Source: an uncultured Lachnospiraceae bacterium (lineage in GTDB: Bacteria > Bacillota > Clostridia > Lachnospirales > Lachnospiraceae). From it: DNA of 51,425 nt. The stretch is from positions 1-51,425 of the forward strand of contig USDK01000012.1 of assembly GCA_900553355.1 (NCBI GenBank). The letters are read 5' to 3'. Of the stretch, positions 9,780 to 15,698 are shown piece after piece. Position 1 is the first letter of the stretch, and the number at the start of each line of letters is the position of its first letter. The translations under genes and the position numbers were made by a program. Under the pieces are notes generated by a model. It was not told where the DNA came from. It made no database searches and worked only from the letters and a program-made list of their open reading frames with translations.

Positions 9780-9787
9780 CCGTTTTG

Positions 9788-11953
9788 CTATTTCTTTCCT
9801 TTTCCTGCAGCCTTCTTTCCGCCGATCTTTGTTTTCATCACATACCACAGGGCACCTGTGATGCAGACGGAAGAATAAGCTCCCCATGCAATGCCGACAA
9901 TCAGCGGCAGCGCAAACTCCCTGATGGAGCTGACGCCCAGAATATAGAGAACTACGACCATAATAAAGGTAGTCAGATTCGTATAGATACTTCTGGTCAG
10001 CGTCTCTGTAATACTCCTGTTGACCAGAAGCTTAAGATCCGTCGACCTGGTCTTGTAATGCAGTTCCTCACGTATCCTGTCAAAGATAACAATCGTCGCA
10101 TTGATCGAATATCCCACGATCGTCAGGATACATGCGATAAAGGTATTGCCGATGGCAATCCTGGACACTCCGTAGAATATGATGACAACCACCACATCAT
10201 GGAGCAGCGCCAGCACTGCACTGGTAGCAAACCTGATATCCTTAAACCGCAGCCAGATGTATAAGAGCATGAATACTGCTGCAGTAAGTACTGCGATCAC
10301 AGCATCCTGACGCATCTCGCTGCTGACGGTGGAGCTGATATTTTCTGCAGTGATCGTATCAGGATCAACCTGGAAATGATCTGCCAGAGCCTGATCCAGC
10401 GCCTCACGCTGTTCAAGATCCAGCGTTACTGTTTTAATGATGACCTGATTTGATCCTTCTACTTTCTGTGTCTGGACATTGTTGTCTCCGGTCACTTCTT
10501 CCACTACCGGAACAATCTCCTTGTCGATCTCATTGATCGAATAATCTTTATTAAACTCTACTGTGGTCGAGGTACCCCCTTCAAATTCCAGGCCATAGGC
10601 AAACGCCCCGCGACCCTTGGAGTAATTAAATCCCATCACTGCCAGTCCGATGATCATCACCGCAATAGACAAAGTAAAGAAGTACTTTTTCTTACTAAGG
10701 AAATCAATCGGCTTTCTTTCCTTTTTGGGATGATAGTAAAGCTTCTCATTCCGAAGTCCAATGGCATAGAAAGCAAAAATGATCAGCCTTGTAATCACCA
10801 GAGCTGTAAACATAGATACTACGATACCGATCGCCAGAGTCTGAGCAAATCCCTTAACCGTACCGGATCCCCGGAACCACAGTACCGCCGCGGCAATCAG
10901 AGTCGTTACGTTTCCATCCACGATCGCCGACATCGCCTTCTGGAATCCTGTCTTCAACGCATTCTTAATACTCTTGCCTCTGGTCAGTTCTTCACGTACG
11001 CGGGCAAAAATGATGACATTGGCATCCACGGCCATACCGATACTCAGGACAATACCGGCGATACCCGGCAGGGTCAGCGTCACGTTAAACGCATTCAGGA
11101 TTACTAAAACAATTTCTATATAGATCAGGAGCGCAATTCCAGATGCCAGTCCCGGCAGATAGTATACGCAGATCATGAATAGAAATACGATAGCAAAACC
11201 AATCGCACCTGCCAGAAGGCTGGTACTGATCGCCTCTTCTCCGAGCTGGGCGCCCACCACATTGGACCGAAGCTCTTTCAGCTCTAACTGCAGGCCTCCG
11301 ATACGGATGGTGGAAGCCAGATTCTCTGCTTCTTCATAGGTAAAGTTACCAGTAATATATGCGGTTCCTCCAGTAATTGCAGACTGCACGGTAGGACTGC
11401 TGATAGTCTCTCCGTCATAGATGATGGAGATAGGCTGTCCAATATTTGCTTCTGTGGCATCTGCAAACTTCTGTGTTCCTTCATCATTTAACACCAGTTC
11501 TACGGAATACTCAGCATTTCCCATGTCGTCCTGACCAGACTGTACGCTGGCTGTATCCACATCTGCCCCTGTGATCACCGTCTCTCCGTCAGACGTCTGG
11601 AACTCCAGAGAGCCTGGCTTACCCAGCTCATTCAGGATCTCGTTGGCGTCGCTGACCCCGGGGATCTCGATGCTGATCCGGTCATCCCCCTCCTGGTATA
11701 CACTGGCCTCTGTACTGTACTGCTCCACACGAAGCTGCAGCTTATAGATGGTGTCGCTCATCTGCTCCGCCGTCGGATTATCATCTTCCACCTGATAAGT
11801 GATGCTGACACCGCCTGCCAGATCCAGCCCCAGCTTGATGTTCTTCATCGCACCGGTACCAGTCTTTCCAAAACCTACCGCTGTCGTATATCCCAGCAGA
11901 ATGATCACGACAGCCATAAGCACCAGGCTGATTATGCCCTTTTTCTTATTCAT
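9788..11953 (-). CDS. secDF: Protein translocase subunits SecD and SecF fused
   Basis: Proton-driven accessory of the Sec translocon that helps pull proteins across the membrane. The 721-residue protein is a SecD-SecF fusion. The SecD half has an N-terminal membrane segment, KNIKLGLDLAGGVSITYQ, an extracytoplasmic P1 region with IEIPGVSD, and then six membrane segments with GMAVDANVIIFARVREE. The SecF half starts near residue 410 with its own first segment, the YGLEFEGGTSTTVEF strand and VGYSINATIVIFDRIREE. Such fusions are common in Firmicutes. The start overlaps the stop of the SCIFF maturase gene by eight bases, with AAAGGAAG nine bases upstream, so the two are translationally linked. It is followed by a terminator. 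Confidence 0.95.
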   Translation of the reverse strand: MNKKKGIISLVLMAVVIILLGYTTAVGFGKTGTGAMKNIKLGLDLAGGVSITYQVEDDNPTAEQMSDTIYKLQLRVEQYSTEASVYQEGDDRISIEIPGVSDANEILNELGKPGSLEFQTSDGETVITGADVDTASVQSGQDDMGNAEYSVELVLNDEGTQKFADATEANIGQPISIIYDGETISSPTVQSAITGGTAYITGNFTYEEAENLASTIRIGGLQLELKELRSNVVGAQLGEEAISTSLLAGAIGFAIVFLFMICVYYLPGLASGIALLIYIEIVLVILNAFNVTLTLPGIAGIVLSIGMAVDANVIIFARVREELTRGKSIKNALKTGFQKAMSAIVDGNVTTLIAAAVLWFRGSGTVKGFAQTLAIGIVVSMFTALVITRLIIFAFYAIGLRNEKLYYHPKKERKPIDFLSKKKYFFTLSIAVMIIGLAVMGFNYSKGRGAFAYGLEFEGGTSTTVEFNKDYSINEIDKEIVPVVEEVTGDNNVQTQKVEGSNQVIIKTVTLDLEQREALDQALADHFQVDPDTITAENISSTVSSEMRQDAVIAVLTAAVFMLLYIWLRFKDIRFATSAVLALLHDVVVVIIFYGVSRIAIGNTFIACILTIVGYSINATIVIFDRIREELHYKTRSTDLKLLVNRSITETLTRSIYTNLTTFIMVVVLYILGVSSIREFALPLIVGIAWGAYSSVCITGALWYVMKTKIGGKKAAGKGKK

Positions 11954-13385
11954 GTTCTGCTACTTCCTTTCCTGCATTTTCCTGCATCGTCGATGCATCG
12001 GCCAGAGCGGCCTTTATCATGATCGCGCATTCCACACGCTTACGCTGCATCTCACAGCCAATATCATATGTATCATGGATGGTTCCATGAAAATGATATG
12101 CATTTGCCATACAGCCGCCGCTGCAGTAAAATTTCGCAAAACAGCTCCGGCATTTTTCTTTGGAATAGACATTACAGCTGCGGAAGTCATCTGCAATCTC
12201 TGGTCTTACGATTCCTTCATCTACATTACCCATCAGGAATTCTTCCTCTCCCACAAACTGATGACAGGGATACAGATCTCCCCATGGGGTCACTGCAAGA
12301 TATTCTGTCCCGGAGCCACATCCGGAAAGCCGTTTTGCCACGCACGGTCCACCGTCTAAGTCTATCATAAAATGGAAGAAATTGAAACCTCTTCCCTCTT
12401 TCTCCCTCTGGACCATGATCCTGGCAAGCTTATCGTACTCTTCCATAATCTTTGGCAGATCTTCCTCCCGGATAGCATAGGGATCCGTCTCATCTCCTAC
12501 TACCGGCTCGATAGACATCTGCTTGAATCCCAGATCCGCAAAATGCAGGATATCCTCTGAAAAATCAAGATTATTTCTGGTGAATGTTCCCCGGACATAG
12601 TACCGCTCCTGGTTCCGGCTGTCTGCCAGCTTCTGAAACTTGGGAACAATCAGGTCATAGCTTCCCTTTCCATTCCGGAACGGACGCATCTTATCATTGA
12701 TCTCTTTTCTTCCGTCCAGGCTCAGCACCACGTTGTCCATCTCCTGGTTGATAAATTCCTGGATCTCATCATTTAAAAGTACTCCATTGGTAGTAACTGT
12801 AAACCGGAAGTGCTTGTCATGAATCTTTTCCTGCTCTCTTCCGTAAGCCACCAGATCCTTGACCACCTGCCAGTTCATCAGTGGCTCTCCTCCAAAGAAA
12901 TCCACCTCCAGGTTTCTGCGGTTTCCGGAATTCGCAATGAGAAAATCCAGTGCCTTTTTCCCTACCTCATAACTCATCAGAGCCCGTCTTCCATGATACT
13001 CGCCTTCTTCTGCAAAACAATACCTGCAGGCAAGGTTACAGTCATGAGCAATATGCAGACACAATGCCTTTACTACGGTTTTGCGTCTCTTCACTTCATC
13101 TACCATGCACTCATAGGTGTCCGGCACAAACAGCTGTCCGGCTTCTGTCAGTTCTGCCACATCCTCCAGTGCATCCTTAAGCTCGTCAGCCGGATAGACT
13201 TTTCCCAGCTTCTCCTCCAGCAGACTGTATACTTCCGGCGCCTTCAGCTCTTCAGCCGTATAATCTTTTTCCTGTCCGTTCAGGACACTGATCACGTCAT
13301 AGCAGAGGTCATCCACCACATGTACCGCTCCGCTGCAGACATCCAGGACAATATTGTATCCATTATTTTTGTATTGATGAATCAA
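11946..13385 (-). CDS. scfB: Radical SAM SCIFF peptide maturase (thioether cross-link former)
   Basis: Radical SAM/SPASM enzyme that installs thioether cross-links in the SCIFF precursor (ranthipeptide class). The 479-residue protein has an N-terminal peptide-binding region, a radical SAM motif CNLACRYC (Cys116, 120, 123), FFGGEPLMNW, and a C-terminal SPASM domain. The SPASM domain shows cysteines in GPCVAKRLSGCGSG, LYPCHQFVGEEEFLMGN and CRSCFAKFYCSGGC for auxiliary clusters. The start is a TTG at 13385 with an AAGGAAGGGG site; the codon reads leucine but the frame and length match the family exactly. It lies downstream of scfA, separated by a 122-base gap holding a hairpin, and overlaps secDF. 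This scfA-scfB-secDF order is the known context of SCIFF systems. Confidence 0.94.
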   Translation of the reverse strand: MIHQYKNNGYNIVLDVCSGAVHVVDDLCYDVISVLNGQEKDYTAEELKAPEVYSLLEEKLGKVYPADELKDALEDVAELTEAGQLFVPDTYECMVDEVKRRKTVVKALCLHIAHDCNLACRYCFAEEGEYHGRRALMSYEVGKKALDFLIANSGNRRNLEVDFFGGEPLMNWQVVKDLVAYGREQEKIHDKHFRFTVTTNGVLLNDEIQEFINQEMDNVVLSLDGRKEINDKMRPFRNGKGSYDLIVPKFQKLADSRNQERYYVRGTFTRNNLDFSEDILHFADLGFKQMSIEPVVGDETDPYAIREEDLPKIMEEYDKLARIMVQREKEGRGFNFFHFMIDLDGGPCVAKRLSGCGSGTEYLAVTPWGDLYPCHQFVGEEEFLMGNVDEGIVRPEIADDFRSCNVYSKEKCRSCFAKFYCSGGCMANAYHFHGTIHDTYDIGCEMQRKRVECAIMIKAALADASTMQENAGKEVAEHE

Positions 13386-13433
13386 GGTAATACCCCTTCC
13401 TTATCCTCTTTTTTCATTTCCCTCACAACAACA

Positions 13434-13457
13434 GAGAGCCTGGCTTCCCAGACTCTC
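13434..13457 (-). other. RNA hairpin between SCIFF peptide and maturase genes
   Basis: On the minus strand GAGAGTCTGG and CCAGGCTCTC form a ten-pair stem (one G-U) with a four-base GAAG loop, followed by TGTTGTTGTG, which is T-rich but not a clean T-tract. It sits 50 bases after the scfA stop. It could be a weak terminator or a 3'-end stabiliser that lets the small peptide gene be expressed more strongly than the enzyme gene. Which of these it is cannot be told from sequence. Confidence 0.55.
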
Positions 13458-13507
13458 GAAGCTTTCATGCCTTCCGGCGTGCAATTTTCATGTTCCTGAT
13501 CGGATGA

Positions 13508-13651
13508 CTATTTTTTCTGTTCGCAGGTCTGATTTCCTACTGTACAGGAAGTCTTGCAGGCAGACTGACAAGATGTCTGACATTCACCGCAGCCGCTCTT
13601 TTTCAGGTTATTGTTCATGGTCTGTGTATTTAATGTCTTCACATGTTTCAT
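13508..13651 (-). CDS. scfA: SCIFF (six cysteines in forty-five) ranthipeptide precursor
   Basis: A 47-residue ribosomal peptide precursor. It begins MKHVKTLNTQ, and its C-terminal core has six cysteines at positions 21, 24, 28, 32, 36 and 43 (CGECQTSCQSACKTSC, then TVGNQTCE). This is a near-exact SCIFF family sequence, conserved across Clostridia. The start ATG has AAGGAGG nine bases upstream; another ATG eight bases before is followed at once by a stop. The known modification is thioether cross-linking of the core cysteines by the adjacent radical SAM maturase. The biological role is unsettled; quorum sensing or control of metabolism has been suggested for the class. A promoter lies just upstream and the maturase gene follows. 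Confidence 0.96.
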   Translation of the reverse strand: MKHVKTLNTQTMNNNLKKSGCGECQTSCQSACKTSCTVGNQTCEQKK

Positions 13652-13684
13652 GTTCACATTCCTCCTTATCTTTCAACTTATGCT

Positions 13685-13713
13685 ATTATATCATCTTACC
13701 TGCGATTGCGCAA
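13685..13713 (-). promoter_or_regulatory. Promoter for scfA-scfB-secDF
   Basis: Minus strand: TTGCGC (13713-13708), 17-base spacer, TATAAT (13690-13685), placing the start point near 13678 and a leader of about 27 bases. The -35 lies inside a perfect ten-base palindrome ATTGCGCAAT, which could be a protein-binding site or chance. Confidence 0.6.
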
Positions 13714-13723
13714 TCCATTTTTC

Positions 13724-14098
13724 TCAGGATATCATAGCTCCCGCCATTCCTCCTCCTGCGCAGAGCACAAAAGTCGTCATAAGATGTATGCTGTCGCCGC
13801 TCAGCGTATGATATACTCCCAGAGTAATCAAAAGGAGCAGAATGAAATAAGCACTGCCAAGCCCCAGCCCCCAGAGAAATCTTCTGACCTTTGCAAGTTT
13901 TCCAATGACGACCCCGCCCACCAGTGTAGACAGGACATAGATAGCGATCACTGCCGCCGATACGCTCTTTTCATTCAGTTCCAGCCGGTACAGGGCCATA
14001 GCCAGAAGCAAAAGCAGGATTCCCGTGATCACATAAGCTGCAAGGAGCGCCTTGAGCACCCACAAGACCCTGGTGTCTTTTCGAATTTTTCTTTCCAT
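13724..14098 (-). CDS. Small four-helix membrane protein, TIGR04086-like
   Basis: A 124-residue integral membrane protein starting MERKIRKDTRVLWVLKAL. It has a basic N-terminus and about four hydrophobic segments (near 14-36, 46-66, 74-96 and 102-122), ending in glycine-rich GGGMAGAMIS. I recognise it as resembling the TIGR04086 family of Clostridia, whose genes are known to sit next to SCIFF peptide genes; its function is unknown. The frame stays open 46 codons further upstream, but GGAGG eight bases before the ATG at 14098 and the family length favour this start. It lies between spoVT and scfA. Its ribosome binding site is partly buried in a predicted hairpin. A role in SCIFF export or sensing is only a guess from position. 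Confidence 0.75.
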   Translation of the reverse strand: MERKIRKDTRVLWVLKALLAAYVITGILLLLLAMALYRLELNEKSVSAAVIAIYVLSTLVGGVVIGKLAKVRRFLWGLGLGSAYFILLLLITLGVYHTLSGDSIHLMTTFVLCAGGGMAGAMIS

Positions 14099-14100
14099 CC

Positions 14101-14135
14101 GCCGTCCCTCCTTGTCTAACACAAGGTATGACGGC
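14101..14135 (-). promoter_or_regulatory. Hairpin covering the ribosome binding site of the TIGR04086-like gene
   Basis: On the minus strand GCCGTC (14135-14130) pairs with GACGGC (14106-14101), and inside it CCTTGT pairs with ACAAGG around a five-base loop. The AAGGAGG site (14113-14107) falls within the paired or bulged region, just before the ATG at 14098. No T-tract follows, so this looks like a translation-level control element rather than a terminator. Confidence 0.5.
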
Positions 14136-14153
14136 AGTCTGTGATTTATTCCA

Positions 14154-14702
14154 TTATTGCTCCATCTGACGTCCCAAAAAATCCGCGGCACAGCTGGCCA
14201 CCTTCTGCTCTGTCCCGGTAAATTTCTTTTTTTCATCCTTTGACAAAAGGATCACGCCCCCGATCACGTCTCCTTCACAGATGATCGGGTGGATGACTTC
14301 TCCCGCATATTCTTCTTCCTGTTCGCTTACAATCTTGACGCTGCTCTTATCCTGCGCCGGGAATAACACAGGGGCCCGGTCTCCCAGAAGTGTTTCCAGC
14401 TGAGTACTGATATACTTATCTGACAGATCCTTTTTCCCTGTTCCTGCCGCTGCCACCACCTGATCCATGTCGCAGATACAGACCAGGCATCCCATAGTCT
14501 GTGCCAGACTCTCTGCATATTGCTTTGCAAATGCAGACAGCTCTCCGATCGGTGAGTATTTCTTCAGAATAATCTCGCCCTCTCTGTCCGTAAAGATTTC
14601 CAGCGGATCTCCCTCGCGGATCCGAAGCGTCCTTCTGATCTCCTTGGGTACTACGACCCTTCCCAGATCATCAATTCTTCTGACTATTCCTGTTGCTTTC
14701 AT
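14154..14702 (-). CDS. spoVT: Stage V sporulation protein T, AbrB-family regulator
   Basis: Transcription factor of the forespore late in sporulation. The 182-residue protein has an N-terminal AbrB/SpoVT swapped-hairpin DNA-binding domain (residues 1-50: KATGIVRRIDDLGRVVVPKE and IRRTLRIREGDPLEIF). A GAF-like ligand domain (about 55-180) follows, with VICEGDVIGGVILLS-type strands. The length matches the Bacillus protein (178). In Bacillus it is made under sigma-G. A matching sigma-G-like element is visible upstream here, which supports a sporulation role and shows the organism is a spore former. The GGAGG site is eight bases before the ATG. The next gene downstream is the small TIGR04086-like membrane protein. 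Confidence 0.95.
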   Translation of the reverse strand: MKATGIVRRIDDLGRVVVPKEIRRTLRIREGDPLEIFTDREGEIILKKYSPIGELSAFAKQYAESLAQTMGCLVCICDMDQVVAAAGTGKKDLSDKYISTQLETLLGDRAPVLFPAQDKSSVKIVSEQEEEYAGEVIHPIICEGDVIGGVILLSKDEKKKFTGTEQKVASCAADFLGRQMEQ

Positions 14703-14710
14703 ATATCTGT

Positions 14711-14765
14711 TTCCTCCGTTTACAGTAATTCTCTCACAGCCGTACTGCTAGTATCTGTAAACAGA
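14711..14765 (-). repeat. Inverted repeat spanning spoVT leader and ribosome binding site
   Basis: Minus strand CCTCTGTTTACAG (14765-14753) and CTGTAAACGGAGG (14723-14711) are 13-base inverted repeats with one G-U, 29 bases apart. The distal arm contains the GGAGG of spoVT. RNA started upstream of the first arm could hide the ribosome binding site; RNA from the candidate sigma-G promoter would lack that arm. It may also be a DNA operator. Confidence 0.45.
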
Positions 14766-14776
14766 GGAAATTTTAT
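14747..14776 (-). promoter_or_regulatory. Candidate sigma-G promoter for spoVT
   Basis: Minus strand GAATA (14776-14772), an 18-base spacer, then GATACTA (14753-14747). The Bacillus sigma-G pattern is GHATR at -35 and CATnHTA at -10 with 17-18 bases between, so only the first base of the -10 differs. The start point would be near 14740. Confidence 0.5.
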
Positions 14777-14780
14777 TCCA

Positions 14781-15398
14781 TTACCGGATAAAATTTGTGG
14801 CCTGCTGCTGTTCTGCCTCCGGCAGTCCATACTTTTCTTTTCCCAATGCGATACTCTTCATTAAAAATGACATGTTCCGTGCCAGAGTCCGCATGATCTG
14901 AAGTCCCTCTGCATCTTCCTTTGCTTCTCCTTGTTCCATGCCATGGATACTGTTCCAATACTGACTGGAAGCAACCGGCATTCCGGAGATCGTAAAATAC
15001 TTATTCAACTCATCAAAGGTAGCTGAAAGGCCGCCGCGCCTTGCCGCTACCACGCTGGCTCCCACCTTCATCCGCTTGTCAAAGTGAGTGCTGTAGAAAA
15101 GACGGTCCAGAAGCGCGATCAGTGTGGCATTGGCTGACGCATAATAAACAGGACTGGCCACAACTAGTCCATCGCACGCTTCAAACTTTGGCGCAATCTC
15201 ATTGACAATATCATCAAACACACATTTTCCTTTCTCATAACATGTCTGACAGGCAATGCAGCCCCGGATATTTTTGTTCCCTACCAGGATTTCTTCCGTC
15301 TCAATACCTTCCTGCTCAAAAACCTTTTTCATTTCCTCAAGTGCAATTGCTGTATTCCCCTTTACACGCGGGCTTCCGTTCAGCATCAAGACTTTCAT
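14781..15398 (-). CDS. NADPH-dependent FMN reductase / iron-sulfur flavoprotein family
   Basis: Flavodoxin-fold oxidoreductase of 205 residues. The N-terminus MKVLMLNGSPRVKGNTAIAL is the FMN-phosphate loop of the family. Near residue 50 is a cysteine cluster GCIACQTCYEKGKCVF, the compact motif that binds a [4Fe-4S] cluster in archaeal and clostridial iron-sulfur flavoproteins. ASPVYYASANA follows the FMN side. Substrate is unknown; quinones, nitro compounds or electron shuttling are usual suggestions. GGAGG lies eight bases before the ATG. Its promoter region diverges from that of the tRNA-Ala gene. It is not obviously in an operon with spoVT, which has its own candidate promoter. Confidence 0.85.
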   Translation of the reverse strand: MKVLMLNGSPRVKGNTAIALEEMKKVFEQEGIETEEILVGNKNIRGCIACQTCYEKGKCVFDDIVNEIAPKFEACDGLVVASPVYYASANATLIALLDRLFYSTHFDKRMKVGASVVAARRGGLSATFDELNKYFTISGMPVASSQYWNSIHGMEQGEAKEDAEGLQIMRTLARNMSFLMKSIALGKEKYGLPEAEQQQATNFIR

Positions 15399-15472
15399 CG
15401 CTTATCCCTCCATCTATGTTATATAATGTGATTTCACTTTCTATTCTACTTCTGCCAGCGGAAAAATCAATC

Positions 15473-15500
15473 TTGATTTTTTTATCTGCTGTGCTATACT
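15473..15500 (+). promoter_or_regulatory. Promoter of the tRNA-Ala gene
   Basis: Plus strand TTGATT (15473-15478), 16-base spacer, then TATACT (15495-15500) preceded by TGC, an extended -10. The start point would be about 15507, just before the mature tRNA 5' end at 15511. Confidence 0.65.
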
Positions 15501-15510
15501 TATTACCGAT

Positions 15511-15583
15511 GGGGTATTAGCGCAGTTGGGAGCGCGCAACATTCGCATTGTTGAGGCCACGGGTTCGAATCCCGTATACTCCA
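15511..15583 (+). tRNA. tRNA-Ala (anticodon CGC)
   Basis: A complete 73-base cloverleaf. Acceptor GGGGTAT pairs with ATACTCC. D stem GCGC/GCGC, anticodon stem CAACA/TGTTG with loop TTCGCAT (anticodon CGC), five-base variable loop, and T stem ACGGG/CCCGT with loop TTCGAAT. The third acceptor pair is G-U, the alanine identity element, which confirms the assignment. The discriminator base is A, and CCA is not encoded. It reads GCG codons. Confidence 0.95.
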
Positions 15584-15616
15584 TGAAAGACAAAGCGTCA
15601 GCGAGTGTTTACAAAC

Positions 15617-15664
15617 AAAAAAAGCCTGGACAGGTTTTCTTCTTCCTGTCCAGGCTTTTTCTAT
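15617..15664. terminator. Bidirectional terminator after tRNA-Ala and the Cache/EAL gene
   Basis: AGCCTGGACAGG and CCTGTCCAGGCT form a long perfect stem around a ten-base loop. It is flanked by seven A on the left and five T on the right, so it works as a rho-independent terminator in both directions. It ends the plus-strand tRNA transcript and the minus-strand GGDEF/EAL gene whose stop is at 15699. Confidence 0.9.
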
Positions 15665-15698
15665 TTTCTTTCTGTACAATTGAGATTATAAACAAGAT

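Noticed and set aside
9723..9887. Longer N-terminus for RecJ reaching into the secDF 3' end
   Set aside because: The extra 55 codons run through a perfect terminator hairpin and have no family look; the ATG at 9722 has a well-spaced GGAGG.
13649..13659. Start of the SCIFF peptide at the ATG at 13659
   Set aside because: That ATG is followed directly by TGA; the frame with the cysteines starts at 13651.
14099..14236. Longer N-terminus for the TIGR04086-like membrane protein
   Set aside because: It overlaps the spoVT 3' end, lacks a ribosome binding site, and the ATG at 14098 has GGAGG at the right distance.
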